25,312 nucleotides of DNA from a bacterium (GCA_029932675.1 JAOZPP010000006.1:1-25312); one strand, 5' to 3'; positions 8,361-16,769 are shown, counted from the stretch's first letter. The notes: generated from the letters alone by a model not told the origin. A program made the numbers and translations.

Positions 8361-9082
8361 TGTAACAAAAGTTTCCCTACGGTCTCCCTATCGATTCTCA
8401 GGTTGTGAACCACCTTTCTGCTCGGGCCCAATTTGGGCAACCTCTTCCCATTCAAAAAGAGCACGATCCCACCAGCATTCCCTACTGTAGCGAGAAAACC
8501 TTCACCCGAATAGAAGGTCCTTCTCTGGCCTGGGTTCAATATCCCCTGCCAAAGCAACCCGGAATCTCCTTCGATGAAAACCCAGGTTGATTCTATCCCC
8601 ACCAACTCCAGCTTTAAAGTATCAGGCCTGAGGTGAGGCATTTGCGGAAAGGTATCTGGGCCAATTACGGTTAAGCCCTCTGAGCCGGAGACGGCTGAGG
8701 AGACCGCACCCTTCGTTGGAGGCGGGGTCCTAGCTTTCTCGGGGTTCCGGGGATAGAGGATTATGGCCAAGCCAAGGATGGGGAGGATAAACAACCAAAC
8801 CCAGAGCCAGCGATGGGAAGGCGAAGGCTGCTCCACTACAGGGGGGGCAACCTCCTGGGGGAGCATTTTCTTCACCTCTTGAAAGTCCAGACCTATTTGG
8901 TTACAATAGGATCTCAAAAAAATGGTGAGGTAAGGATCTTGGGGGAGCTCCTCAACCCTCCCCTCCTCTATAGCCTTCAGGTATTTGATATTTATCCTGG
9001 TCTCCGCGGCTATATCCCTCAGACTTATCCTCTGGGCCCTCCTCTCCTTCTGTAAAAAACGGCCGAGTTTCTTAAACTCCAT
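8357..9082 (-). CDS. rodZ: RodZ-like cytoskeletal or membrane helix-turn-helix protein
   Basis: A 241-residue bitopic membrane protein with the RodZ layout: an N-terminal Xre-like HTH_25 domain (about 5-70, with ISLRDIAAETRINIKYLKAIE), a proline-rich link, one membrane span (about 91-110, WLWVWLFILPILGLAIIL), a Pro/Ser-rich stretch and a C-terminal DUF4115-like beta domain (about 152-236). RodZ links MreB to the envelope during elongation; no mreB lies in this window, so the role rests on family resemblance. The ATG at 9080-9082 is preferred over a TTG two codons earlier because GGGAG lies 7 nt before it. It overlaps the end of maf by 11 nt and its own stop overlaps the MBL gene start. Confidence 0.85.
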   Translation of the reverse strand: MEFKKLGRFLQKERRAQRISLRDIAAETRINIKYLKAIEEGRVEELPQDPYLTIFLRSYCNQIGLDFQEVKKMLPQEVAPPVVEQPSPSHRWLWVWLFILPILGLAIILYPRNPEKARTPPPTKGAVSSAVSGSEGLTVIGPDTFPQMPHLRPDTLKLELVGIESTWVFIEGDSGLLWQGILNPGQRRTFYSGEGFLATVGNAGGIVLFLNGKRLPKLGPSRKVVHNLRIDRETVGKLLLQ

Positions 9083-9665
9083 AGCCAAGCTCCCGAAGAA
9101 GACCTAATAGCCTGGCGAGGGGAAGGCCAACAACATTATAGAAACACCCCTTCACCCACTCTACCAAAAGGGCCCCCTTCTTTTGTACTCCATAAGCCCC
9201 AGCCTTATCTAAGGGCTCTCCTGTCTTTACATAGTTGACGATAAACTCAGCAGAGAGGGGGCGAAACTTCACCTTGGTCACCTCATAGCCTGTGGCTATC
9301 CTCCCCCTACCCACATCGATTATGGCCAGGCCAGTATAGACCTCATGGATATTTCCACTCAACCGGGTAAGCATCTCCACCGCCTCCTGAGCGTCCCTTG
9401 GCTTTCCCATTATCTCCCCCTGAAAGAAGACTATGGTATCCGCTCCCAATACCACCCCCTCCCTCAGCTTAGAGGCAGCAGAGCGGGCTTTTCTCTCCGC
9501 AAGGGTGAGCACATAATCTCCTGGAGTAATGCCCTCCTCAGCGTTCTCCTCTACTTCCACTGCTACAGTGCGAAAGCGTATACCCACCTGTCTGAGTATC
9601 CAAGCCCGCCGCGGAGATGATGAGGCGAGGATCAACCTCCTGCCGGATAGAAGATCCCAGGCCAT
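9072..9665 (-). CDS. maf: Maf-like nucleoside triphosphate pyrophosphatase
   Basis: A 197-residue cytoplasmic house-cleaning enzyme that hydrolyses non-canonical or excess nucleoside triphosphates to monophosphate and pyrophosphate; Maf proteins are also linked to septum inhibition. Family motifs in order: LILASSSPRRAWIL at the N-terminus, LGADTIV (catalytic Asp), MGKPRD, and EPLDKAGAYGVQ near residues 150-160. Length is standard. Whether it is the dTTP/UTP type or the m7GTP type (YhdE versus YceF) is not resolved here. Its ATG follows the dtd stop after one base and its tail overlaps rodZ, so it sits in the middle of a translationally coupled operon. Confidence 0.93.
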   Translation of the reverse strand: MAWDLLSGRRLILASSSPRRAWILRQVGIRFRTVAVEVEENAEEGITPGDYVLTLAERKARSAASKLREGVVLGADTIVFFQGEIMGKPRDAQEAVEMLTRLSGNIHEVYTGLAIIDVGRGRIATGYEVTKVKFRPLSAEFIVNYVKTGEPLDKAGAYGVQKKGALLVEWVKGCFYNVVGLPLARLLGLLRELGYGV

Positions 9666-9666
9666 C

Positions 9667-10104
9667 TCAGCTTTCTAAGATCAGGGTTACTGGCCCTTGA
9701 TTCTCAATCCCCACCAACATCTTCGCCCCAAAGACACCCGTCTCCACCCTCAACCCCTTCTCCCGCAGGAGGTTGACAAACATCTCATACAGTCTGTTTG
9801 CTTCTTCTGGAGGGGAAGCTTGGGTAAAACTTGGCCTTCTCCCTCTCTTACAATCTCCATAGAGGGTAAACTGAGAGACAACTAAAACCTCACCGCCAAC
9901 ATCGGTTACCGAGAGGTTAAATTTTCCGGAATAATCCTCGAAAATCCTCAGGTTGGCCACCTTCTCCGCCAAATATTGGGCATCCCTTTCTCCATCTCCC
10001 TCCCTTACCCCTAAGAGAACCACCAACCCCTTACCAATCCTCCCCACCAGTTTCCCATCTATTTTAACTTGAGCACCTTTTACCCTTTGAAGGACGATCC
10101 TCAT
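9667..10104 (-). CDS. dtd: D-aminoacyl-tRNA deacylase
   Basis: A 145-residue cytoplasmic proofreading enzyme that removes D-amino acids (and glycine from tRNA-Ala) from mischarged tRNA. It matches the DTD family over its whole length: [18 protein letters not shown] opening, the active-site [19 protein letters not shown] block (about 75-93) and the C-terminal [10 protein letters not shown] gate. The ATG directly abuts the TAA of the UbiA-family gene (no spacer), with a strong GGGGAGGG upstream that lies inside the prenyltransferase coding end. The downstream gene maf starts after a single base. Confidence 0.96.
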   Translation of the reverse strand: MRIVLQRVKGAQVKIDGKLVGRIGKGLVVLLGVREGDGERDAQYLAEKVANLRIFEDYSGKFNLSVTDVGGEVLVVSQFTLYGDCKRGRRPSFTQASPPEEANRLYEMFVNLLREKGLRVETGVFGAKMLVGIENQGPVTLILES

Positions 10105-10968
10105 TTACACCCTCCCCAAACAGATAGCAGCCAGGCCAAATAACATATCCAGCTTCAATAACCCATTTACCGTTGACCACTTACTTGCTTCCCTCCTCTT
10201 CCAAATGTACCGGAGGAGGAAGAGGAGAAAGCTATCCACCCCCAGACCAACGGCTAACAGATAAGGCAGGTGGTAAATATTAAGTAAAAAGGGGAGAAAA
10301 GTCAAACAGATTAAAAGGCCAAAGCTTAGGGTGACTAACCTCAGGGAAGCGATAAGGTCGTGGGCCAGCGGATAGGTCATCTTTCCTCCAACCCTGTCCC
10401 CCTCTTGATCCTCTATGTCCTTCAGCACCTCCCGGCCAAAATGGTAGAGCAAGGCAAATAAGGCAGGGATTAGGGCCCCTTTCGGCTCTCCCACCGCAAT
10501 CCCCCCGTAGAGAAAGGCAAGACCACCTAAAAGGCTCACTATTAAATTCCCTATCAATCCCTTTCTTTTCCACCAGATGGGGTAGGAAAGGAGGAGAAGG
10601 GAGGAGATGGTAGCCAGGAGGACAGCCCCCAGCCCTAAGAGAAAACTGAAGGCCCACCCAAGGAGGAAGAGACAATAGGTAAGAACCCTGGCCATCCTGA
10701 GCTTGATACCCCCAGAGGGGAGAGGGCGAAAAGGGCGATTTATCTTGTCTATCTCCAAGTCAATGAGGTCATCAAGGACATTCCCCCCACCGGCGATCAA
10801 AGAAGCAGATAGACCAGCGATTAAAACCGGCCAAAGCGGGAAAACCCCTCCCATAAAAGCTCCCACCAACACGGAGAGGAAAACTAAAAGGAAATTTGGC
10901 CACCTTAATAGCTTAAGAAAGGAGATAAGCTTTGCCAGGGCGGGCTGATCCTTAGGTGAATCGTACAT
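10105..10968 (-). CDS. UbiA-family prenyltransferase, DGGGP synthase-like
   Basis: A 287-residue integral membrane protein with about eight to nine hydrophobic spans that would transfer a polyprenyl group. Both Mg-diphosphate motifs are present: NVLDDLIDLEIDKINRP (63-79) and KDIEDQEGDR (183-192). The RPLPSG after the first motif, the YPIWWKRKGLIGNLIVSLLGG segment (residues 129-149) and HFGREVLKDIED resemble digeranylgeranylglyceryl phosphate synthases, the archaeal ether-lipid enzymes, more than UbiA, MenA or heme O synthase. Homologues are reported in FCB bacteria. The true prenyl acceptor is unknown; chlorophyll or quinone side-chain transfer is the alternative. It is the first gene of a run continuing without gaps into dtd, maf, rodZ and the MBL gene. 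The start has no clear ribosome binding site, so the N-terminus is less certain. Confidence 0.88.
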   Translation of the reverse strand: MYDSPKDQPALAKLISFLKLLRWPNFLLVFLSVLVGAFMGGVFPLWPVLIAGLSASLIAGGGNVLDDLIDLEIDKINRPFRPLPSGGIKLRMARVLTYCLFLLGWAFSFLLGLGAVLLATISSLLLLSYPIWWKRKGLIGNLIVSLLGGLAFLYGGIAVGEPKGALIPALFALLYHFGREVLKDIEDQEGDRVGGKMTYPLAHDLIASLRLVTLSFGLLICLTFLPFLLNIYHLPYLLAVGLGVDSFLLFLLRYIWKRREASKWSTVNGLLKLDMLFGLAAICLGRV

Positions 10969-11063
10969 AGGTTTAGGGGTGTTTTGCTAATTGAACAATG
11001 TAGAACTCTTCATCCATAAACTTACTGATGGGTTCATTAATCTACGTCTCAATTCTATATTTT

Positions 11064-12089
11064 TCATCTCGTTAAATACTTAACTACCTGAGCATAAACC
11101 TCTTCAACTCCAATCCCCAGCATACAATCCCAACTCCCTCGGGGGCAACTGCGCGGGCCATGGGGGCTACAAGGACGACAGGGGAGATCCTTCTCCACTA
11201 CCTCCCCCTCCCCCCAGGGGCCAAAGCCAAACTGAGGGGTAGTAGGGCCAAAGATCACTACCACCGGGGTCCCCATAGCAGAGGCCATATGCACTGGAGC
11301 CGAGTCATTGGTCACCAAAACCTTTAATTTAGTCAGAAGCCAGGCAGACTCCAGCACGGTGAGCCTACCAGCTGCTACTACAACACCTCCCCCCATCGAG
11401 GTAGAGAGCTTCTCACAGATCCTCTTCTCCCGTAATGAGCCGAAGAGGACAATCTTCTCCCCCCCCCTCCTAACCAGCCTCCCCAACTCCGCGAACTTCT
11501 CCACAGGCCACCTTTTGGTGGGCCAGAAGGCACCAGGGGCAAACCCCACCAACCCATCCCCCCGGGAGACCCCTGCCCCATTGAGGAAATCTTCAACCCT
11601 GCCTTTTTCCTCATTGCCAGGGAAGAGTTCTGGGGGAAGAGGAGGAGGGGCTATTCCCAAAGGGGAGAGGAGACTTAGGTTTCTTTCCACCTCATGAATC
11701 CCCCACTGGTAGCCGACCCTCTTTGTGAAGAGGAAAAACCCCGCACTACGATTAAATCCTATCCTCTCCTTGATCTCTGCACCTGTAGCCAAGAGGGCAG
11801 ATCTCAGGGAGCGGTGAGGGATAAGGGCCAGATCAAACCCCATCTCCCCTAACTCCTTCTCCATCCGCAAAAATCCCTTAATCCCCCTATCCTTCCCTCT
11901 CTTGTCATAGGTGATTACTTGAGCAAGGTTTGGGTTGTGGGCTAAGGCCTCAGCCACAGAAGGGATGGAGAGGAAAAACAGCTCAGCTTCGGGGAAGGAC
12001 TCTTTAGTTGCCCTGATCAGAGGAGTGGAGAGGATCAGATCCCCCAGGAAGCCAGTTTGAACTATCAAAACCCTCTTAATAGGGGTCAA
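11064..12089 (-). CDS. waaF: ADP-heptose:LPS heptosyltransferase, GT9 (WaaF-like)
   Basis: A 341-residue GT-B enzyme that adds heptose (or a related sugar) to the LPS inner core on the cytoplasmic face. It opens with IKRVLIVQTGFLGDLILSTP, the GT9 acceptor-side signature, and has GFAPGAFWPTKRWP (about 182-195), LFGSLREK and the donor-site NDSAPVHMASAMGTPVVVIF (261-280) followed by GPT. A cysteine cluster at 304-322 (CRPCSPHGPRSCPRGSWDC) matches the C-terminal feature of WaaF and relatives. The start is a TTG at 12087-12089 that overlaps the acyltransferase stop by 14 nt; GGAAGAG lies 5 nt upstream. It is the last gene of the five-gene operon. The precise acceptor (HepI versus HepII) is not resolved. 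Confidence 0.9.
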   Translation of the reverse strand: MTPIKRVLIVQTGFLGDLILSTPLIRATKESFPEAELFFLSIPSVAEALAHNPNLAQVITYDKRGKDRGIKGFLRMEKELGEMGFDLALIPHRSLRSALLATGAEIKERIGFNRSAGFFLFTKRVGYQWGIHEVERNLSLLSPLGIAPPPLPPELFPGNEEKGRVEDFLNGAGVSRGDGLVGFAPGAFWPTKRWPVEKFAELGRLVRRGGEKIVLFGSLREKRICEKLSTSMGGGVVVAAGRLTVLESAWLLTKLKVLVTNDSAPVHMASAMGTPVVVIFGPTTPQFGFGPWGEGEVVEKDLPCRPCSPHGPRSCPRGSWDCMLGIGVEEVYAQVVKYLTR

Positions 12090-12936
12090 TTGTGCTCTTC
12101 CACCTCTTATGGGGCCAAAACCAGTGGTCGGGATAGTTTCTGATGTATCCCTCTAAGGTTTTGGCATAAACCTGAGTTCTCTCCTTTTTCCCTCCAGAAG
12201 GAAGGGGACGGGTAATAATTATCCTCTCTCCCTCCCCTTCTCGCACAATAAAGGCCATAACTATAGGGGAACCGGTCTTCTCGGCAAGTAAGGCCGGACC
12301 TGAACTGAAGGAAGCGGATTGGGAGAAGAAGCTGACCTTCAAACCATCCCCCCCTGCATCCTGGTCGGCCAGAATACCCACTAACCTGTTTCTTCTCAAA
12401 GCCTTCACCACCTTCCAACTCCCCCCTTTTGCCTTGATTACTCTCATCCCAGACCTTACCCGATACTCGTTGACCAACCTATCAACTAACCTGTTGTGCT
12501 GCTCTTTAGCTACTGCATCTATAGGATAACCCTTCTGGACCAGAGCGGACATCAGAAGCTCCCAACTGCCGAAGTGGCCACTCAAGATTATCCCCCCCTT
12601 CCCTCCCTGCAAAGCTTGATTTAGGTTGTTCAGCCCGGCAAACTCAACCCTGTTCTGAAAATTAGAATGAGGCAATTTTAGGAGGTCAAAAAAAGTGCGG
12701 CCCAAGGCCTGATAGTTTCTCCTCCCCAGGGAAATAAGCTCTTCTTTTCCCATTTGGGGGAAGGCTAATCGGAGATTGATCAGGGTAACCCTTCTCCGAA
12801 GACCAAAGAGGTCAAAAGCAGTCCTCCCGAGGAGTTCTCCTAATCGGTGGCAACTCTCCCAGGAGAGAACCCGACTCACCCCAATAACCAGCCTCAAGAG
12901 GAGGTATTCAAGGAGATAACGGATTCCCCTTATCAT
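12076..12936 (-). CDS. lpxL: Lipid A biosynthesis acyltransferase, LpxL/HtrB family
   Basis: A 286-residue inner-membrane-associated lysophospholipid-type acyltransferase expected to add a secondary acyl chain to lipid A. An N-terminal hydrophobic segment (about 6-24) anchors it. The catalytic HX4E motif is seen as GHFGSWE (His121, Glu126) and the later LVGILADQDAG and FFSQSASFSSGPALLAEKTG segments fit the LABLAT group. Length is slightly shorter than E. coli LpxL (306). Its start overlaps the upstream protease gene by 29 nt and no clear ribosome binding site is visible, so it probably depends on coupling. Ornithine-lipid or mannoside acyltransferases share the fold, but the heptosyltransferase next door favours lipid A. 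Confidence 0.9.
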   Translation of the reverse strand: MIRGIRYLLEYLLLRLVIGVSRVLSWESCHRLGELLGRTAFDLFGLRRRVTLINLRLAFPQMGKEELISLGRRNYQALGRTFFDLLKLPHSNFQNRVEFAGLNNLNQALQGGKGGIILSGHFGSWELLMSALVQKGYPIDAVAKEQHNRLVDRLVNEYRVRSGMRVIKAKGGSWKVVKALRRNRLVGILADQDAGGDGLKVSFFSQSASFSSGPALLAEKTGSPIVMAFIVREGEGERIIITRPLPSGGKKERTQVYAKTLEGYIRNYPDHWFWPHKRWKSTIDPY

Positions 12937-13870
12937 CTGATGGAGGGGAGAAGGTCTCTTCCCGTTTCCATTTATTTAGAATATCCCTCTGCTTCCATCT
13001 TTTAAGGAAGAAAACTATAATGAAGAGAACAGTTAACCCCAACCAGATAAGTGAGGTATCAGCAAAAAGGGCCAGCCAATTATATCTTCCCTTCACCCAA
13101 TGAAGCCATCTGTTTTCGCAATCCCTCAAGCCTAAGCCCGTGGCTCTCCATAATGCCCCATTCATTGAATGCCCTTCCTTTAACCCTTTGATTATCCTGG
13201 GTATAGTCTGAGGGCCAAAGCTTTTTTCCAACCAGAGCACTGCAGAGAAGCTCTCTGCATAGGCAAGGTCGGCTTTCTCTCTCCAGAATGTGTTTACCCG
13301 ATCGATCTCCCTCAAAGGGAGGAGGGAACCGGTGAGCCTTGCCTTAACAAGGGTAAAATCTAATCCGATCCTCCATTGTTGAGATTGGCTCATTGCCAAG
13401 CCTTCATCAAACCAACGGGGGATATGGACATCAGAGAGGTTCCCGTGAAGGAGAACGTGGGTTAGCTCATGGGTGACCACCTCTTCCAAATCCCTCCTCC
13501 CCTTAGTAGTCTCTAAATCTCTGAGGATTATAGCCCCCTTGGAGGGAAGGGCACAGGCCAAACCCCAATCAGGGAAAGCTGTCCCCACAAGCTCCTCGAA
13601 CCGGGCTCGATCTGGGGCAAGATATACACTCAGGGTTCCGGTAAGCCCTACCCCTAACCCACTGGAGATTGAGGGATAGTTCTCTCGGATGATCTCCTCC
13701 ACCTCCGTGGATGGCGGAATAACCTTGAGGGTAAAGGGGAGCTCTCCCCGCCCTCTTGAAACCCAAAGGAGAAACAAGAGAAGTAGAAAACCGAGAGGAT
13801 ACAGTTTTCCTCTCATGGTGTGAAGTGATTTTCTCTTCAAACTCTTTTCCAAAGAAGAGTGGCTACTCAT
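12908..13870 (-). CDS. Membrane-anchored gluzincin metalloprotease, peptidase MA-like
   Basis: A 320-residue protein with an N-terminal hydrophobic segment (about 24-38, signal peptide or anchor), an extracytoplasmic domain and a C-terminal membrane span (about 273-290) followed by a basic tail. The zinc site is explicit: VVTHELTHVLLHG with His134, Glu135 and His138, and the third ligand Glu156 in WFDEGLAM, the arrangement of the peptidase MA family. It is therefore probably an active protease on the periplasmic side of the inner membrane. The ATG at 13868-13870 overlaps the HEAT-repeat stop by 8 nt and is preferred for that reason; a Met 18 codons later also precedes the hydrophobic stretch. 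The substrate is unknown; the two exported repeat proteins encoded just upstream are natural candidates. Confidence 0.82.
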   Translation of the reverse strand: MSSHSSLEKSLKRKSLHTMRGKLYPLGFLLLLFLLWVSRGRGELPFTLKVIPPSTEVEEIIRENYPSISSGLGVGLTGTLSVYLAPDRARFEELVGTAFPDWGLACALPSKGAIILRDLETTKGRRDLEEVVTHELTHVLLHGNLSDVHIPRWFDEGLAMSQSQQWRIGLDFTLVKARLTGSLLPLREIDRVNTFWREKADLAYAESFSAVLWLEKSFGPQTIPRIIKGLKEGHSMNGALWRATGLGLRDCENRWLHWVKGRYNWLALFADTSLIWLGLTVLFIIVFFLKRWKQRDILNKWKREETFSPPSDDKGNPLSP

Positions 13871-14795
13871 CACCTTGGCTGGCCTTACCCTGCTCCAACC
13901 TTTGCAGCCCTTCCCCAATCTTACGGAGGACAAAGGGATGTTTTTCCCGCCTCTTAGCCAGGCTCAGGGCCTCTTTAGCCTCTCCCCCCCCGATCTCCCC
14001 AATCGCTTGGGCAACAAAGCCCCTGATAGCCCAATCCTCATTCTGAAGCAGGGATATCAGGGGGTTAAGGGCTCTCTTATCCCCTAATTCCCCCAAGACC
14101 TCAATTGCGTAATATCCTCTCCTTCCCAGCGGTTCCTCGAGAATAGCCAGAAGGGAGTCGATCACGGCCTCTCCCAGCTTGCTCAGGGCCCGGGCCGATG
14201 AATACCTTACCGCATAGAAAGGATCGGATAAACCTTTGAGAAGCGGAGTTGTTGCTCGGGGATCATTTAGTTCCCCCAAACTCACCGCCGCAGATTTGCG
14301 CACCAGATCTACTGAATCCCCAAGGGCGGAGATTAACCAAGGGGTTGCTTCTCTCGCCCCAATCCTTCCCAGGGCGAAGGCCACCACAGACCTTACCCTC
14401 CAGTCGGGATAGGAGGAAAACTCAAGGAGGGAAGGAAGAGCCCTCTTGTCGCCGATAAGCCCCAGGATCCTAATGCCTAACCGGAGAGTATAGGGATCAT
14501 CCGTCTTTAGGGCCTCGATTAATGGTTCCACTGCCGGACCCTTGATTCGTCTGAGAACCCTCTCCAAGGTATGTCTCTCCCGAGCATTCCTTGTCCCTAA
14601 CTTGCCCACTAAGTAGGGGACAGCCTCTCCCCCCCGGCGGACTAACTCTTCCTCTGCCGGCTTTCTTAGGGATGCGTATTGAAGCTCTGCCGAGGAGGCC
14701 TCCCGGAAGAGCTCCTCAACTGATTTAGCCTCTGCTTGGAGGCTGGAAGGGAGAATGAGGGAGAGGAAGCCAAACAAAATCATCCTCTTCTTCAT
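13863..14795 (-). CDS. Exported HEAT-repeat protein
   Basis: A 310-residue protein with a signal peptide (about 1-21, MKKRMILFGFLSLILPSSLQ) and a solenoid of about seven to eight HEAT/PBS-lyase-like repeats (about 55-300) with the usual GDKRALPSLLEF, VRSVVAFALGRIGAREATPW and VRKSAAVSLGELNDPRATTP units. No catalytic residues are visible, so it is likely a periplasmic scaffold or binding protein. It starts at an ATG overlapping the stop of the GGND-repeat gene (ATGA), with an AAGGAGG ribosome binding site inside the end of that gene. Repeats of this kind are easily gained and lost, so orthologues may differ in length. Confidence 0.85.
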   Translation of the reverse strand: MKKRMILFGFLSLILPSSLQAEAKSVEELFREASSAELQYASLRKPAEEELVRRGGEAVPYLVGKLGTRNARERHTLERVLRRIKGPAVEPLIEALKTDDPYTLRLGIRILGLIGDKRALPSLLEFSSYPDWRVRSVVAFALGRIGAREATPWLISALGDSVDLVRKSAAVSLGELNDPRATTPLLKGLSDPFYAVRYSSARALSKLGEAVIDSLLAILEEPLGRRGYYAIEVLGELGDKRALNPLISLLQNEDWAIRGFVAQAIGEIGGGEAKEALSLAKRREKHPFVLRKIGEGLQRLEQGKASQGDE

Positions 14796-16666
14796 CTCGC
14801 CTCCTTGATGGGCCTTTCCAGATCTGCCCCTACCCCATACTTTGATTTGACCCAGTAAGAACGATTCTCATATCCGGCCGCATAGCTATCTTTCCCAGAG
14901 AGGTCGATAAAGACACCAATCGAACCATAGTCCCTTCTGTAATCACCATAGCCATTGGTGTTAGCTTGCTTACGCACTTCATAATTGTCACTGCCCCCAA
15001 AGTCAAAGAGGATACCAATGCCATTGGCATTTCCCGCCCCCTGGGAGAGGTCACCTGTGGCATAATTGTCATCCCCCCTCCAGTCCTCCAAGAGGCCAAA
15101 GCTCAGATCATGGCCACATCCTTGGGAGACTCCGTGGGAGATATAGTTATCATCGCCCTCCTTGTCCAGTAGAGCAGCCAAGGTAAGGTGAGTAGCCGCC
15201 CCTTGGGCATACTGATAGGAGACATAGGTATCGTTCCCCCCTCCATCAATTAGGCCAGAAAGCGAATACCAGTAGCTTGATCCCTGTCCAAAGATATCGG
15301 AGATGTAGGTATCGTTCCCCGACAGATCTCCCAGGAGGGCAATCCCCCCTGATGCGTAAGGACGAAGGCCATAGGCAAATCCCTGGGAGAGGCTGAGGTA
15401 GTGGTCAAAATACCTCAGCCTATCAGTATACTTTCCCCCAGAATAGTAGAGATCGTTCCCTCCCCCATCGGAAAGCCAGCCAAACCCTCCTACAAAGGCA
15501 AATCCCTGGGAGAACAGGGCCGATCTATATTCGTCGTTTCCCGCATCATCCTGGAGGATCCCTACCCCAAATGCACCTGCTCCCTGCCCCGCCGTATCCG
15601 AGATGTACCTGTCGTTACCACCCCCATCCCAGAGGACCCCACAGCCGAAGAACCCTGCCCCCAGGGAGTAGTTGTCGGCGATATAGGTATCATCCCCTCC
15701 CCTATCCCAAAGCAACCCCACCCCAAAGAGACCACTACCATAGTTTCCTTTATCTCCAAGATAGATGTCATCCCCATCAAGGTCAATGATGACCATAGTC
15801 CGGCCATCCTGTGGCAGGCTGATATGATCGTATCGGTCATCTCCTCCCAGATCTATGATTATCGCTACATCTTGTTGATTATAGTAGTTGGGCCCTACTC
15901 CACCTACCATAACCCTACCCCACGGGGTGAGAAGATCAATGAGTACCCTTTGCCCAAGCTCAATTTGCCCCTCGAGGGAATCTTGGGCCAATTCAAGCGC
16001 CCTGGTGAGGACGACGCCAGCAGAGATTATCTTACCCCTCTCTATTTGCTCGGCCAGTTCCAGGACCCTCTTGTCCCTCTTCTCCCCCTCTTTTCTCTCC
16101 TTCTCCGTTAACTCAATGGGCTTCTGGGGATCAAACGTCCCTTCCTTGAGCACCTCTGGCCCCTGCTTAAGGAGAAACTCCATCTCCTCTTCGTTGAGGG
16201 AGGAGAAGGCTTCCTCCATCAACTGATTGGCTTTTTTTACTCCTCCCAACAGCCATTTTATCGAGGTCTGCAGTCCCTGGGGGAGGGGGAAATGACCTTC
16301 CCCTTGCAGGAGAGGCCCCAATCCACTGGTATCAACCTGGGGATCTACTGGGCTGAGGTCCAAACCCCTGCCCGCTTTTAGTAGCCTTTGGCTGAGATTT
16401 ACACTGTTTAATTCGGTGTTTAAGGAATCAAGCCAGGGGACAACTTTCAAGGGGTGGTTGAGGAGGTGATTTACCGCTCCCAACCTAAAGGAGTCTGGCT
16501 CCAGGTAGTCGTTCCTCAGGTAGATGTCCTCCGGGGTTAGCTTGATACACTTTAAGGCCTCCCTTAAACCCAAGCGAAAGTTCTCCTCTATCTCCCCGGC
16601 TTGGCCCCCAGGGGGAAGGACCAGCCAAAGGAGAAGGGGGAGAACGGCGAATCTTTTCACCAACAA
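14792..16666 (-). CDS. Exported protein with about twelve GGND repeats, unrecognised family
   Basis: A 624-residue exported protein I cannot place in a named family. It has a signal peptide (about 1-23), a mostly helical N-terminal region (about 25-260, with a charged stretch near 181-205), then about twelve repeats of 24-28 residues (about 266-605) with consensus GxGxLxDxGGNDxYxSxxxSQGxG; one unit near 410-430 has an insertion. Examples are LLWDGGGNDRYISDTAGQG and LLGDLSGNDTYISDIFGQG. The Asp/Asn pairs at each turn could bind calcium, and the regular period suggests a beta-helix or beta-roll, but it does not fit the RTX nonapeptide GGxGxDxux. The start is taken as TTG 16664-16666 because GGAGG lies 7 nt upstream; TTG and GTG codons follow immediately. 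It is the first gene of the five-gene operon. Confidence 0.85.
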   Translation of the reverse strand: MLVKRFAVLPLLLWLVLPPGGQAGEIEENFRLGLREALKCIKLTPEDIYLRNDYLEPDSFRLGAVNHLLNHPLKVVPWLDSLNTELNSVNLSQRLLKAGRGLDLSPVDPQVDTSGLGPLLQGEGHFPLPQGLQTSIKWLLGGVKKANQLMEEAFSSLNEEEMEFLLKQGPEVLKEGTFDPQKPIELTEKERKEGEKRDKRVLELAEQIERGKIISAGVVLTRALELAQDSLEGQIELGQRVLIDLLTPWGRVMVGGVGPNYYNQQDVAIIIDLGGDDRYDHISLPQDGRTMVIIDLDGDDIYLGDKGNYGSGLFGVGLLWDRGGDDTYIADNYSLGAGFFGCGVLWDGGGNDRYISDTAGQGAGAFGVGILQDDAGNDEYRSALFSQGFAFVGGFGWLSDGGGNDLYYSGGKYTDRLRYFDHYLSLSQGFAYGLRPYASGGIALLGDLSGNDTYISDIFGQGSSYWYSLSGLIDGGGNDTYVSYQYAQGAATHLTLAALLDKEGDDNYISHGVSQGCGHDLSFGLLEDWRGDDNYATGDLSQGAGNANGIGILFDFGGSDNYEVRKQANTNGYGDYRRDYGSIGVFIDLSGKDSYAAGYENRSYWVKSKYGVGADLERPIKEAR

Positions 16667-16769
16667 GTCGAGCCCTCCTTACTTTATCTGATTTTGTTTT
16701 TATAATAGAAATCCCCAGCCCTTTGAGAAATATTATCCCCCCTTTAATATTTTCCGTTACATAAACCTG

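Noticed and set aside
15401-16111. A 236-codon open frame antisense to the GGND-repeat gene
   Set aside because: It mirrors the regular repeat of the real gene, is rich in Ile/Pro/Val without domain structure, and has no start signal; the minus-strand gene has a signal peptide, ribosome binding site and operon overlaps.
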